Positions 30,387 through 40,613 of a DNA stretch of 60,930 nt are shown piece after piece; the stretch's first letter is position 1, and each line of letters opens with the position of its first letter. This DNA comes from an uncultured Bacteroidota bacterium (GTDB lineage Bacteria > Bacteroidota > Bacteroidia > Chitinophagales > Chitinophagaceae), in the NCBI GenBank assembly GCA_903927975.1, contig CAIYPC010000497.1, forward strand, positions 1 to 60,930, written 5' to 3'. Made by a program: the position numbers and the translations under genes. Under the pieces are notes generated by a model that worked only from the letters and a program-made list of their open reading frames with translations, was not told where the DNA came from and did no database searches.

Positions 30387-32051
30387 TCATTTCACCAGAA
30401 TCTCTCGCTTCAAAAACACAAACCCATTCTTCCTATACAATTCTTTCAGCTCTGGATATTTTTTGAAGTTATCAATCCTATCAACTTTTGAAACAAAGTA
30501 AACGGGCTTGTCAATGTTTCCTGTTAACAACCATTGTTCATCGTATGATTTTGGGTTGGCGGGTATTTCCTTCTTCACATAAAAAAGTTGCGCGTAACTG
30601 AAATAGCCAAGCGTGTTCACATAACAATTTTCTCCTTCGTGCTGAATGAAAAAATCAATCGCAGCGCCTTGAGAATATCTTTCCACTTTCGGAACAATAA
30701 TCGCCGATGCTAAAAAAATCATAATCGCCGTTCCGCCAAAAAGGACCCAAGCTGCTTTTTGAAAATTATTTTTTCTCAATTGAATAATGCCAACGATAAT
30801 CGATATCACCAATATTGTTCCGACAATTCCTTCCAATCCGTTCCAATGCACGTCAGCTTCCATATTGCCTTGTGCAAATTTGTCTTCAACATAAGGAGCA
30901 AGCTTTTTAATATTCATCGCGAGATAAGGAACCGCTAATAACAACAACGAAATGATGCCACCAAGCACTGCAATAAAAACGCCTACATATTTTTTATAGC
31001 TCATTATTTTCAGATCCCATTTATAGATTGAATACGCTGCTAAAAACGTGAGCGGAAACCAAGCCATGGAAGAATAATGAATGATGCGAGATTGAACAAT
31101 CGTGAACAAAATCGTCACCACCCAAAATAAAATCAGCATCCATATTTTAAAATCTTTATCAAAGCGGCTGCTGTATTTTGATTTGAAAAAAGAAGGGATG
31201 GCAATCAACGATGCGGGAAAACATCCAATCAATAACACGATATAATGATATCCGAAAAAACCTTTCTGATCGGCATCGTGCGTTGTGAATAATCGATATT
31301 GATATTTCAAAAATTCTTCAATAAACCACGGACCATTCTTCATCGTTTCATAACCATACCAAGTGCAGGTTACAGCAACTGCAAGTATCAAAAATAAAAT
31401 CGCGTGCCACCAGTTGAAATAAATTTTAAAACGATTGTAGATCAGATAAACACCAAGCGATAATAAAAAAACCATCAGCGACACTTGTCCTTTCATCAAC
31501 ACAGCAAGTCCCATAAAAACTCCTGACCACACCACATAACGCAAAGGATTTTTATTTAATCCTTCTTTATTAAAACCATTTCTGCTCCAATGATATAAAA
31601 TGAAATTGAAGAGCGCCAAAAAAGTGAACAGGTTAAACCATGGATCAATAATGCCAGATTTAAAATACATGTTCGGAAAAAGTGATCCGCCATAAGCAAG
31701 CGCCCAAAGCACCCCGAATTTCTTATCATAAATTTTCGAGCCGCATAAAAAAACAACAATCAATGTAACAATTCCACAAACTGCATTTGGAAAACGCGCC
31801 GCAAATTCTGTGACACCAAATGTTTTCATTGCAGCAATCTGCATCCACATAAACATTGGCGGCTTTTCCCAGAAAGGTTTGAAGTTGATATAAACACGAC
31901 TGTAATCATCAAGCTTCATCATTTCGCGTGAGCATTCCGCAAAATTTATTTCATCCCAATCGAAAAGATGGACCCTTCCAAGAAATGGGATAAAAAAAAG
32001 CGCCGCAAGCGCTGCGATGAGAAGGATGATTTGAGTTTTAGTTAAACGCAT
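30387..32051 (-). CDS. ArnT/PMT-like glycosyltransferase (GT39/GT83-type)
   Basis: FLGRVHLFDWDEINFAECSREMM...KPFWEKPPMFMWMQ DE/EKPP motifs; many TM segments. Confidence 0.88.
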   Translation of the reverse strand: MRLTKTQIILLIAALAALFFIPFLGRVHLFDWDEINFAECSREMMKLDDYSRVYINFKPFWEKPPMFMWMQIAAMKTFGVTEFAARFPNAVCGIVTLIVVFLCGSKIYDKKFGVLWALAYGGSLFPNMYFKSGIIDPWFNLFTFLALFNFILYHWSRNGFNKEGLNKNPLRYVVWSGVFMGLAVLMKGQVSLMVFLLSLGVYLIYNRFKIYFNWWHAILFLILAVAVTCTWYGYETMKNGPWFIEEFLKYQYRLFTTHDADQKGFFGYHYIVLLIGCFPASLIAIPSFFKSKYSSRFDKDFKIWMLILFWVVTILFTIVQSRIIHYSSMAWFPLTFLAAYSIYKWDLKIMSYKKYVGVFIAVLGGIISLLLLAVPYLAMNIKKLAPYVEDKFAQGNMEADVHWNGLEGIVGTILVISIIVGIIQLRKNNFQKAAWVLFGGTAIMIFLASAIIVPKVERYSQGAAIDFFIQHEGENCYVNTLGYFSYAQLFYVKKEIPANPKSYDEQWLLTGNIDKPVYFVSKVDRIDNFKKYPELKELYRKNGFVFLKREILVK

Positions 32052-32055
32052 TTGA

Positions 32056-32090
32056 GATGTACGATTTACGATGTATGATGTGCGATTTCT
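32056..32090. repeat. 7-nt-period array gatgtac|gatttac|gatgtat|gatgtgc|gatttct upstream of GT39
   Basis: In gene orientation: aaatcgcacatcatacatcgtaaatcgtacatctcaaATG, same consensus as argF' 5' array. Confidence 0.85.
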
Positions 32091-32095
32091 AAGAC

Positions 32096-32130
32096 AGTTG
32101 CCAGTTTCAAGTTTTCAGTTTCCAGTTCTT
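32096..32130. repeat. 7-nt-period array agttgcc|agtttca|agttttc|agtttcc|agttctt
   Basis: Same AGTTTCG-type family as 23381-23415. Confidence 0.8.
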
Positions 32131-32171
32131 TAGCTCGAAGACTACAATTAAAAATTACAGCTTACTTTCTA

Positions 32172-32203
32172 CATTATTAATTACTAATTATCAATTATTA
32201 ATT
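32172..32203. repeat. 7-nt-period AT-rich array over the GT2 stop codon
   Basis: cattattaattactaattatcaattattaatt is the reverse complement of the argD-stop array (32 nt identical). Confidence 0.85.
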
Positions 32204-32956
32204 CTCCATCCCCCTCGCCTCATACATTTTCCGCTTCATCAATTTCCATTTGCACAAACGATGAACGATTGAAACGCGCAGCACGCCTAAGCCATACGTA
32301 ATGCTCCTACTCAAATTGATGCTCGATGCTTCTTCAAAATATTTTGTCGGACAAGTAACTTCTGCAATTTCATAATCCAGATAAATAATTTGCGAGAGCA
32401 TTTCATTATCAAAAACAAAATCTTCTGAATTCACTTCATAGTTGATGCGCTGCAAAACTTCTCTCGAAAAAGCTCTGTAACCGGTATGATATTCTGCTAT
32501 CTTTTGCCCAAGCATCACGTTTTCAAAAAAAGTGAGCAGGCGATTAGAAATGTATTTATATAAAGGCATGCCTCCTTTCAAAGCGCCCTTGCCAAGTGTT
32601 CTTGCGCCCAACACAACTTGATATACATTATTCGCGATCAAGTAAGCCATTGAAGGGATCAGCTTCGGCGTGTACTGATAATCGGGATGGAGCATGATCA
32701 CAATATCGCCGCCAATTTCAAGCGCTTTGTTATAACAACTTTTTTGATTGCCACCATAACCGCGGTTCACATCATGACTGATAATATGCGCAATGCCGAG
32801 CTCACGAGCCACTTCAACTGTTTTATCGTTGCTGTTGTCATCCACTAAAATCACATCATCCACCATATCAAAAGGAATTTCCTGATACGTTCTCTTCAAC
32901 GTCAGCGCAGCATTATAAGCCGGCAAGACAATCACTAATTTTTTTCCATTAATCAT
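32198..32956 (-). CDS. GT2 family glycosyltransferase (dolichyl-phosphate-mannose-synthase-like)
   Basis: LVIVLPAYNAALTLKRTYQEIP...DDVILVDDNSNDKTVEVA; GGNQKSCYNKALEIGGDIVIMLHPDYQY. Confidence 0.92.
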   Translation of the reverse strand: MINGKKLVIVLPAYNAALTLKRTYQEIPFDMVDDVILVDDNSNDKTVEVARELGIAHIISHDVNRGYGGNQKSCYNKALEIGGDIVIMLHPDYQYTPKLIPSMAYLIANNVYQVVLGARTLGKGALKGGMPLYKYISNRLLTFFENVMLGQKIAEYHTGYRAFSREVLQRINYEVNSEDFVFDNEMLSQIIYLDYEIAEVTCPTKYFEEASSINLSRSITYGLGVLRVSIVHRLCKWKLMKRKMYEARGMEN

Positions 32957-32961
32957 TCCAA

Positions 32962-32989
32962 TGTTCGATTTACGATGTACGATTTCTCA
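32962..32989. repeat. 7-nt-period array tgttcga|tttacga|tgtacga|tttctca upstream of GT2
   Basis: Gene orientation: aaatcgtacatcgtaaatcgaacattggaATG. Confidence 0.8.
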
Positions 32990-33013
32990 TAATCATACAC
33001 TCTTCATTTAACT

Positions 33014-33045
33014 ATTTAATTACTCATTATCAATTATTAATTCGT
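33014..33045. repeat. 7-nt-period AT-rich array downstream of PAP2 stop
   Basis: Reverse complement aattaataattgataatgagtaattaaat, near-identical to argD and GT2 stop arrays. Confidence 0.75.
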
Positions 33046-33049
33046 AATG

Positions 33050-33703
33050 CTAATCCATATCCAATTTCTTAAGTTCTAATTTTTCAATCCATGATGGGTG
33101 ATTATCAATTACAAAATACACCATCAACGCAACAGGGACACCAATCAATGCACCTACTAAAACATCCTGCAAAAAATGTTGGGCAAGATATATTCTTGAA
33201 TAACCCACCAATATGGCGGCTAATAAATAAAGCAAGCTTATCTTTTTATTTTTTGTGAAAATAGAAAGAATGGTAACTGTACCGAATGCAGTTGCCGTAT
33301 GACCTGAAGGAAAACTTGCATTTCCAACGTTAGTGATTCCATGAATAAAGTACGGATAGTTCGTATTTTCCAAAAGCGTTTGCGGTCTTGGCATCGGAAA
33401 AATATTTTTCAAGACCTGCACCATCAATCCGGCCAAAAGAAAAGTAAAAACAATTTCCCAACCCGGTAATGGCTTTCTAAACCAAAGCAATAACAAAAAT
33501 AAACCAATTGAATAAAGTCCATCACCAACATTAGTGTAGATCATGAAAAACAAATCAACCGAATGGCTGTGATAGGAATTCAATAAAATAAAGCCATCGA
33601 CTTTGGAATGCAACGCTAAAAACACAATGGATGCTGTCAGAAATAAAAAATAACCGATAAAAAAATTTCGGTTCAGTGAAATTATGTTTCTAATTTTTTG
33701 CAT
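33050..33703 (-). CDS. PAP2-family phosphatase
   Basis: KNIFPMPRP...ASFPSGHTATAF...YSRIYLAQHFLQDVLVGALIG triple-motif. Confidence 0.92.
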   Translation of the reverse strand: MQKIRNIISLNRNFFIGYFLFLTASIVFLALHSKVDGFILLNSYHSHSVDLFFMIYTNVGDGLYSIGLFLLLLWFRKPLPGWEIVFTFLLAGLMVQVLKNIFPMPRPQTLLENTNYPYFIHGITNVGNASFPSGHTATAFGTVTILSIFTKNKKISLLYLLAAILVGYSRIYLAQHFLQDVLVGALIGVPVALMVYFVIDNHPSWIEKLELKKLDMD

Positions 33704-33925
33704 TTTGTATTACAAATTTTCTTTTCATGCATCGAAACGCTTAGGCATCAGACGGCTTCGGGTATATGATAAAACTATACTGCAAATAGCCTTCAGATAC
33801 ATTCTTGGTTATTGCGTGAATCTTATATAAAGCTGCAAAAGTAAATATAAACTGCCAAGTGGCTTGAAGAGAGCATTCTGTTTATATTCCAACAGACTTT
33901 TTTCAAAATCATCAAGCGTTTATAT

Positions 33926-33933
33926 TAGATTTG
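33926..33933 (+). promoter_or_regulatory. candidate -7 element TAGATTTG for the pbfA-like gene
   Basis: TAnnTTTG match 30 nt upstream of ATG 33963; supports a start at 33963 rather than 33864. Confidence 0.4.
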
Positions 33934-33962
33934 GAATCCATTTTCAACACAAAACTGTCCTC

Positions 33963-35312
33963 ATGTACACAGGCTCAATCCTTGAAGGCGATTCCAATCT
34001 TTCTGATGAAAGAAAAAAGTGGTCTGAATCAATCGACGCATTCACCAAAGCTAATTTGGAAGCCGATTCCAATTTTTTTATGCATCAGGCTCTTTCTACT
34101 CCTTGTCTTGATGTGTTGGAAGAATGCGAAGGGATTTATATCATTAATCAGCAGGGAAAACGCTACATGGATTTTCATGGCAATTCTGTTCATCAGATTG
34201 GTTATAGAAATCCTTATGTGATAGAAGCTATAAAAAAGCAGCTCGATATCATGCCTTTTTCTCCAAGGCGATTTACTAATCTTCCTGCAATTGATCTTGC
34301 AAAAAAATTGGTTTCGATATTGCCTTCGCCATTGAATAAAGTGCTGTTCGCACCCGGCGGCACTTCAGCCATCAGCATGGCATTGAAACTTGCCAGATTA
34401 GTAACAGGCAAACAAAAAATTATTTCGTGGTGGGATTCATTTCATGGCGCTTCCATGGATGCTATTTCCGCAGGTGGCGAACGCGAATTTCGTGCAGGGC
34501 TTGGACCTTTGCTTGCGGGAACTGAACATATTCCCCCGCCAAATTCTTACCGCCCGCTTTTTTCTGGAGTAACTAACGACAATGCTTATGCGGAATATTT
34601 GGAATACGTAATCGATAAAGAAGGAGATATCGGCGCATTTATCGCGGAGCCGATAAGAAATACAGATGTGCAAGTGCCTTCAAAAGCATATTGGAAAAAA
34701 GTTAGAGAAATATGTGACAAGAATAATATTGTGCTAATCCTCGATGAGATACCAACCGCATTCGGGAGAACTGGAAAAATGTTTGCGTTTGAAAATTTCG
34801 ATATTCAACCTGATATACTTTGCTTGGGAAAAGGATTGGGTGCTGGCATTTTTCCATTGGCTGCGATGGTGGCAAATGAAAGTTTCAATCGCTTTGGCAA
34901 TGTTTCGCTCGGGCATTTCACGCACGAAAAAAATCCGCTCGCTTCTGTTGCTGCACTCTCAATGATTGAATTTATTGAAAAAAACAATTTGCTACAGAGC
35001 ACGCAGCAAAAAGGAGAATGGATGAAAGAAAGGCTGAACGAAATGAAAGCAAAATATCCGCTTATTGGTGATATACGTGGACTTGGATTATTATGGGGCG
35101 TTGAATTGGTGACTGATCACGAAACAAAAAACAAAGCGACCAAACAAGCAGAAGCCGTGCTTTATAATTGTCTTCAAAATGGTTTGAGTTTTAAAATCTC
35201 TCAGGGAAACACTTTGCAATTAGCGCCGCCATTAATCATTACTGAAAAACAATTAGCTGATGCGATGGATATTTTGGAAAGTGCGATAGAGAAAGCTAGC
35301 AAAAGCATTTAG
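33963..35312 (+). CDS. pbfA: class III PLP enzyme, candidate (R)-1-hydroxy-2-aminoethylphosphonate ammonia-lyase (PbfA-like)
   Basis: Aminotransferase-III fold (APGGTSAISMALKLARLVTG; ISWWDSFHGASMDAISAGGE; LGKGLGAGIFPLAAMV) convergent with PhnW/PhnY/PhnA genes. Confidence 0.65.
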   Translation: MYTGSILEGDSNLSDERKKWSESIDAFTKANLEADSNFFMHQALSTPCLDVLEECEGIYIINQQGKRYMDFHGNSVHQIGYRNPYVIEAIKKQLDIMPFSPRRFTNLPAIDLAKKLVSILPSPLNKVLFAPGGTSAISMALKLARLVTGKQKIISWWDSFHGASMDAISAGGEREFRAGLGPLLAGTEHIPPPNSYRPLFSGVTNDNAYAEYLEYVIDKEGDIGAFIAEPIRNTDVQVPSKAYWKKVREICDKNNIVLILDEIPTAFGRTGKMFAFENFDIQPDILCLGKGLGAGIFPLAAMVANESFNRFGNVSLGHFTHEKNPLASVAALSMIEFIEKNNLLQSTQQKGEWMKERLNEMKAKYPLIGDIRGLGLLWGVELVTDHETKNKATKQAEAVLYNCLQNGLSFKISQGNTLQLAPPLIITEKQLADAMDILESAIEKASKSI

Positions 35313-35327
35313 GGTTTAGTTATAAAA

Positions 35328-36563
35328 TCACCCGCTTCTCTTCTGCGATCTTGCCAATGCACATTTCTCCAGCCATTCTTTTCCGAATGGATCGACATTT
35401 CCAAAGCGGCTAATATCAAATTCAGTGAAATCAAAAGGGTTTGGCTTCCCAGCTATCATCTCAGCAAATGCAAGACCAACTCCGCCAGCAACAGAAATCC
35501 CTGCGCCAGCACAACCAGTTGCTGCATATAAATTTTTTATGCCGGGCACAATCCCCATGCTTAGATTATTATCAGGCGTATAACCCGAAAAACCTGCGAT
35601 GTAAAACTTCAATCCGATATCATAAACAGCTGGAAAAAATCGGGCGAGATTATCAATTACTTCACTCAAATCACTAATGCCTTTATCATTGCTAAATGGG
35701 AAATCGCTGATATCAGCAGGAATCTCTTTTGGAGAAACGCTCATCGATTTTTTTTCGCGTATACCAAAAAGTAATGCGCCTCCTTCTGGTCTTGCATAAG
35801 CTTGTGCATCTGGCAAAAGAACAATAGAAGAATCGACCGGAAAAATATCATTTCGTTCTGTGATCCAATATTGGCTTCTTACAGGTGCCATCGGCAGACC
35901 AACGCATGCTTGCGCAGCGAATATGGGAGACCATGCGCCCGCAGCAATCACCACAGAATCAGCAAAAATATTTCCTGCATTTGTTGAAACACCTACTGCA
36001 TTATCTTCTTCTATTAATAATTCGTTCACTTCAATTCCTTGACGAATATCCGCGCCTTGCATTTTTGCGCATCGCTCAAAAAAAGTACCGAGCAAATAAG
36101 GATCACAATATGATTCACCGGGCATGAAACCAAATTTCAACACTTCATCCGTCTTCAACCAAGGCACTTTATTTCGTACAGTTTCTTGCGATAAATATTC
36201 TGCAGGCTCATTAAATGCTGAAGCAACGTTCATCAATTCATCGAGTGCTGCAACACTTGATTCGCTTGCAGCAACATGCAGCACTCCCACTTTTTTCATA
36301 TCCATGCTTTCACCCAATTGCTTTTCCATTTCAGCAATGGCATGATAAGTTTCATAAGAAAGCGGCACAAAATGTTTCTTGCTTCTTATGCGTGTAACCA
36401 ATGCAGCAGCGCGGCTTGTAGCGGAATTGCAAATTTCATTTCGTTCAAGCACGATTATTTTTTTGCCGGGATTATTTTTTGTGTAATAATATGCAATGGC
36501 ACATCCGAAAACACCGCCGCCAATAATTACTGCGTCTGCTTTTTCTGCTAATTGGGTGACCAT
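35328..36563 (-). CDS. FAD-dependent amine oxidoreductase (DAO family)
   Basis: AVIIGGGVFGCAIAYYYTKNNPGKKIIVLER GxGxxG; C-terminal YAATGCAGAGISVAGGVGLAFAEMI. Confidence 0.85.
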   Translation of the reverse strand: MVTQLAEKADAVIIGGGVFGCAIAYYYTKNNPGKKIIVLERNEICNSATSRAAALVTRIRSKKHFVPLSYETYHAIAEMEKQLGESMDMKKVGVLHVAASESSVAALDELMNVASAFNEPAEYLSQETVRNKVPWLKTDEVLKFGFMPGESYCDPYLLGTFFERCAKMQGADIRQGIEVNELLIEEDNAVGVSTNAGNIFADSVVIAAGAWSPIFAAQACVGLPMAPVRSQYWITERNDIFPVDSSIVLLPDAQAYARPEGGALLFGIREKKSMSVSPKEIPADISDFPFSNDKGISDLSEVIDNLARFFPAVYDIGLKFYIAGFSGYTPDNNLSMGIVPGIKNLYAATGCAGAGISVAGGVGLAFAEMIAGKPNPFDFTEFDISRFGNVDPFGKEWLEKCALARSQKRSG

Positions 36564-36579
36564 GCTTTGATTAGAAATT

Positions 36580-37665
36580 TTATTTCAAATATTCTTTGAT
36601 AGCAGCAACCAAGCCTTTTACATCATCCGGAAATATTTGTCCGATATTACCAATGCGAAATGCATCAGTCTTGCTCAGCTTGCCGGGATAAATAACAAAT
36701 CCTTTTTCATTGAGCTTATTATAAAAATCTGCAAAATTGAAATTGCTTTTTTCCGGATATAAAAAAGAAGTGATGATATGTCCTTGAATTTCTGGTCGCA
36801 GATATTGCTTCACGCCCAACGCAGCCATACCTTCATCCAAAATTTTTTTATTGGTTTTGTAGCGCTGCTCTCTTGCTTTAATGCCGCCTTCTTCTTCCAA
36901 CTCTTCCATGGCTTTTCTAAAAGCCATGATGCTTAATGTTGGTGGCGTGAAACGAAATTGCCCGTTTGTTTCTAATCCATTCCATTGATCATATAAATCA
37001 AGACTTAAACTTCTTGCCTGTCCTTTTGCTTTTAATAATTCGCTTTTCTTGCACAATGCAAATGAAAAACCGGGAACACCTTCAATACATTTGTTTGATG
37101 ATGAAACTAAAAAATCAATGTTCAATTCTTTCATATCCATTTCCACACCACCGAAACTGCTCATTGCATCAACAATAAAAACTTTATTGAGCGATTTGCA
37201 TATCGCGCCAATTTCTTTTATCGGGTTAAATAAACCTGTTGTTGTTTCGCTGTGAATACAGGCAACGTGAGTAATATCAGAATGCGATTTCAAAAAATTT
37301 TCTACTACCTCAGGCGAAACAATTTCATCTTCTTCAAAACGGATTATATGGTGATGGATGCGATGGATGTTTGCCATCTTCACAATCCTTTCTCCATAAG
37401 CACCATTCACTAAAATGAGCAAATTGTCATTTGCACCAACAACGCTGCTGATCACACTTTCCACCCCGAATGTGCCAGAGCCTTGCACTATCACACATTC
37501 ATAACCTTCTTCTCTTGAAACATGTGCCAGTTTTAATAATCCATCTCTGATATCTTTCACTGCTTTTACAAACACATGATCCCTTGAACCCATATCTTCC
37601 AGCATCGCTTCCTTAACTGTTTTTGAAGTTGATAGAGTACCGGGCGTAAACAATATTTTTTTCAT
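36580..37665 (-). CDS. phnW: 2-aminoethylphosphonate:pyruvate transaminase
   Basis: FTPGTLSTSKTVKEAMLEDMGSRD; CIHSETTTGLFNPI; VDAMSSFGGVEMDM; SSNKCIEGVPGFSF. Confidence 0.93.
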   Translation of the reverse strand: MKKILFTPGTLSTSKTVKEAMLEDMGSRDHVFVKAVKDIRDGLLKLAHVSREEGYECVIVQGSGTFGVESVISSVVGANDNLLILVNGAYGERIVKMANIHRIHHHIIRFEEDEIVSPEVVENFLKSHSDITHVACIHSETTTGLFNPIKEIGAICKSLNKVFIVDAMSSFGGVEMDMKELNIDFLVSSSNKCIEGVPGFSFALCKKSELLKAKGQARSLSLDLYDQWNGLETNGQFRFTPPTLSIMAFRKAMEELEEEGGIKAREQRYKTNKKILDEGMAALGVKQYLRPEIQGHIITSFLYPEKSNFNFADFYNKLNEKGFVIYPGKLSKTDAFRIGNIGQIFPDDVKGLVAAIKEYLK

Positions 37666-37722
37666 ACGAATTTGTTGAGCGCTTTTATTTATCTGAAACT
37701 TTTATTAAGATGGTTTTAATTT

Positions 37723-39195
37723 TTACCAAGGCATTGAAAATGTTTTCACATACGTGAAGCATTTCATTGCTTCAATAACACCTTCTTTAATACCAAGACC
37801 AGAATCTTTGATGCCACCAAACGGTGAGCTTTCAATTCTATAACCTGGCACTTCATTAATATTTACAGTACCTACTTTTAATTCTTTGATGAACCGAAGC
37901 GCATATTGCATGTTGTTTGTAACAATACCACTTGATAATCCATACGCAGTAGAATTGCTCAATGCGATTGCATCATCAATATCTTTAAATGTAAGAATCG
38001 GTGCCAGCGGACCGAATGATTCATGCACAACCATATCAGCGTTTCGTGGCACATCAACAATAACAGTCGGCTCCATCATTGCACCATTTCGTTTTCCGCC
38101 TAATAAAATTTTTGCGCCTTGCTCAACCGATTTATTCACCACATTTTCAAGATAGATAGCAGAAGCTTCATCAATCACTGTTCCTACAACCGTTTTAGGA
38201 TCTGATGGATCACCGCAGATGTATGTCTTTGATTTTTCTACAAACTTTTCTATGAATGCATCTTTTATTTTCTCATGAACAAGTATGCGTTTTACCGCCG
38301 TGCAACGTTGCCCACTATTGCGATATGAACCTTCTGCGGCAAGATAAACAGCCACATCAAGATCGGCATCTTCCATAATAATAATAGGATCATTTCCACC
38401 CAATTCCAATATCACTTTTTTATATCCTGCTGTTGCAGCAATTCTTTTTCCAACAGGAACGCTTCCTGTGAATGAAACGATATCCACTTTTGGATCTTTC
38501 ACCAAAGGCTCTGCAATTTCATTTGTTGGTCCTAATAAAACGCTGAGCATATAATGAGGCAATCCCGCTTCATATAAAAGCTCAACCAATTTTATTGCTG
38601 TCAGCGGTGTTTTTTCTGATGGCTTTAAAATTACCGGAGTGCCCACTGCAATGGCTGGTGCAATTTTATGCGCCACCTGATTTAGCGGATGATTGAATGG
38701 CGTGATGCAAAGTGCCAGCGACAAAGGTTCGCGCAGCGTAAATATTTTTCTTGCTTTGCCGCTTGGAGAAATGTCACATGAAAATATTTGTCCGTCATCT
38801 TTTAGGCTTTCAATCGCTGCGAACATCAGCACATCATGCGCACGACCTGTTTCATAAATGGCTTCGCGAATAGCGAGCCCAGATTCGGCGCTGATTACCT
38901 TCGCAAATTCTTCTCTGCGCTCTATTAATAAATTTCTTGCTTTTTCAAGTATGCTGAAACGATCATAACGGGTTAATTTTTTCCCACCTGCCAAAGCTGC
39001 TTCAATTGCCTGCTGTGCGTGTGATGAATTTGCTAATGTAACGGTGCCAACTAACCGATTATCGTAAGGACTTTTTACTTCAAGCAAATTATCGGAGCTA
39101 ATTGCTTTTCCCGCAACATAGCAATGCATGTTCCATACAGAAGTATCTATCGAATTCTTTTTTTCCTGAATTTCAGTTGCGCCTGATGTGCTCAT
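37723..39195 (-). CDS. phnY: phosphonoacetaldehyde dehydrogenase
   Basis: ALDH motifs (LELGGNDPIIIMEDADLD; NSGQRCTAVKRILV) located between phnW and phnA. Confidence 0.88.
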   Translation of the reverse strand: MSTSGATEIQEKKNSIDTSVWNMHCYVAGKAISSDNLLEVKSPYDNRLVGTVTLANSSHAQQAIEAALAGGKKLTRYDRFSILEKARNLLIERREEFAKVISAESGLAIREAIYETGRAHDVLMFAAIESLKDDGQIFSCDISPSGKARKIFTLREPLSLALCITPFNHPLNQVAHKIAPAIAVGTPVILKPSEKTPLTAIKLVELLYEAGLPHYMLSVLLGPTNEIAEPLVKDPKVDIVSFTGSVPVGKRIAATAGYKKVILELGGNDPIIIMEDADLDVAVYLAAEGSYRNSGQRCTAVKRILVHEKIKDAFIEKFVEKSKTYICGDPSDPKTVVGTVIDEASAIYLENVVNKSVEQGAKILLGGKRNGAMMEPTVIVDVPRNADMVVHESFGPLAPILTFKDIDDAIALSNSTAYGLSSGIVTNNMQYALRFIKELKVGTVNINEVPGYRIESSPFGGIKDSGLGIKEGVIEAMKCFTYVKTFSMPW

Positions 39196-39218
39196 AATGA
39201 AAAAGGTATATGTTGAAA

Positions 39219-40457
39219 TTAATTTGTCCCATTAACCGTAAAATCAAAAATGTCGAAGTTGCGCGGATCACGTGCAGCTTTCATTTTATATTCAGCATTC
39301 AGTGGATGAGAAATCACCATCGGCACCATCTCTTCATACCTTCCACCATGAGAACGCAGCGTTCCATCCAATGCAGACAGATCATGATATTGCGGTCTTC
39401 TTCCAACCACAACATCTCTTCCTGATAAAACAACTAAATCCCCAATGCGATCTTCTGGTTGCTCCAATACCCTAACTGCGGTAGCTCTGTCATATACTTC
39501 AGTAATGCCTGGTTGAACAGCCAGCCATTTTTTTATTTCATCAACTTTTGAAATATCAGGAACATGAACTACCACATAAGAACCCAATGCGCCATGATGT
39601 TTTACATAAGGATCTGTTATCGGGCAAATCACTCTGAAACCACCGCCAAACTGCGCTTCCAACATGTCTTCAACAAACAGCACATTTGGTGATCCATCAG
39701 CTTTCACTTTTGCATTCATTCCATGATCGGCAGTTGCACCAACGATAGCGCCAGCTTTAACCAATTCACCAATTTCGTGATCCATAGCTTCATAAAAAGC
39801 AAGTGATTCTTCAGCATCGGGGGCGTAAGTATGTTGCATATAATCAGTGAGCGATAAATACAAAAAATCACCAAGCCCTTGCTTAATGAAAGCAACGCCT
39901 GCTCGAAGCACGAACAAACTTGCGTCAGCACTATAAATAGCTGGCGTTTTATGACCCACAATTTCTTCTACGTTATCAACTCCATGCGTTTCCATTTTTG
40001 CCTGATTTGCTTTTTCAGCAGAAATGGCAATGCCTTTCAAATTATAAGAAAGAATATCGCGCAGCTTTTCTTTAGCAGTAACAACCGCCACTTTTCTTCC
40101 TGCATTAGCCGCAGCAGCGAGCAAAGTCTCTGCACGCAAGTAAGCTGAGGAATTCATCATCTCTTCTTTGTCTATTGCTGCATTATAAAAAAAGTTTCCG
40201 CTGATGCCATGCACCGCAGGAGAAACTCCAGTGACGATAGAAGAATTATTCACGTTGGTAAAAGATGGCAACGCGCCGCGGACCATTCCGCGATAGCCAT
40301 TCACTGCCATGTTTTTTAAATTGGGCATTCGGTCGTGTGCCATTGTTGTGTCGAGATATTCATCAGCAGATCCATCTACGCATATCACTACAATAGGTTT
40401 TGCTGAAGGCGAATAAGGTATTCCGTTAGCGGAAAAGGGAGTTGTTGAAATGGACAT
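39219..40457 (-). CDS. phnA: phosphonoacetate hydrolase
   Basis: Alkaline-phosphatase superfamily; VICVDGSADEYLD, ALPSFTNVNNSSIVTGVSPAVHGISGNFF, ATADHGMNAK. Confidence 0.92.
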   Translation of the reverse strand: MSISTTPFSANGIPYSPSAKPIVVICVDGSADEYLDTTMAHDRMPNLKNMAVNGYRGMVRGALPSFTNVNNSSIVTGVSPAVHGISGNFFYNAAIDKEEMMNSSAYLRAETLLAAAANAGRKVAVVTAKEKLRDILSYNLKGIAISAEKANQAKMETHGVDNVEEIVGHKTPAIYSADASLFVLRAGVAFIKQGLGDFLYLSLTDYMQHTYAPDAEESLAFYEAMDHEIGELVKAGAIVGATADHGMNAKVKADGSPNVLFVEDMLEAQFGGGFRVICPITDPYVKHHGALGSYVVVHVPDISKVDEIKKWLAVQPGITEVYDRATAVRVLEQPEDRIGDLVVLSGRDVVVGRRPQYHDLSALDGTLRSHGGRYEEMVPMVISHPLNAEYKMKAARDPRNFDIFDFTVNGTN

Positions 40458-40613
40458 TGTGATAATTGATTTGAAAGATGATAGTTAATTAAAAAATTTG
40501 AAATTCAATGCCGGCAAAGTTTAGACATTTTGCGCAAACATTTTGAATATTTTCGGAAGCGTTTCACATTATACACAGACAATCTACTAATGGCTTTTAC
40601 CAGAGATTCAAAA

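Noticed and set aside
30387-33703. GT39/GT2/PAP2 genes as part of the phosphorus regulon (lipid A modification)
   Set aside because: No Pho-box-like repeats were seen upstream and the set is a common envelope-glycosylation arrangement.
33864-33962. N-terminal extension of the PbfA-like ORF
   Set aside because: The first 33 residues (MKRAFCLYSNRLFSKSSSVYIRF...) look untranslated; a promoter-like TAGATTTG lies inside this segment and ATG 33963 is a better start.
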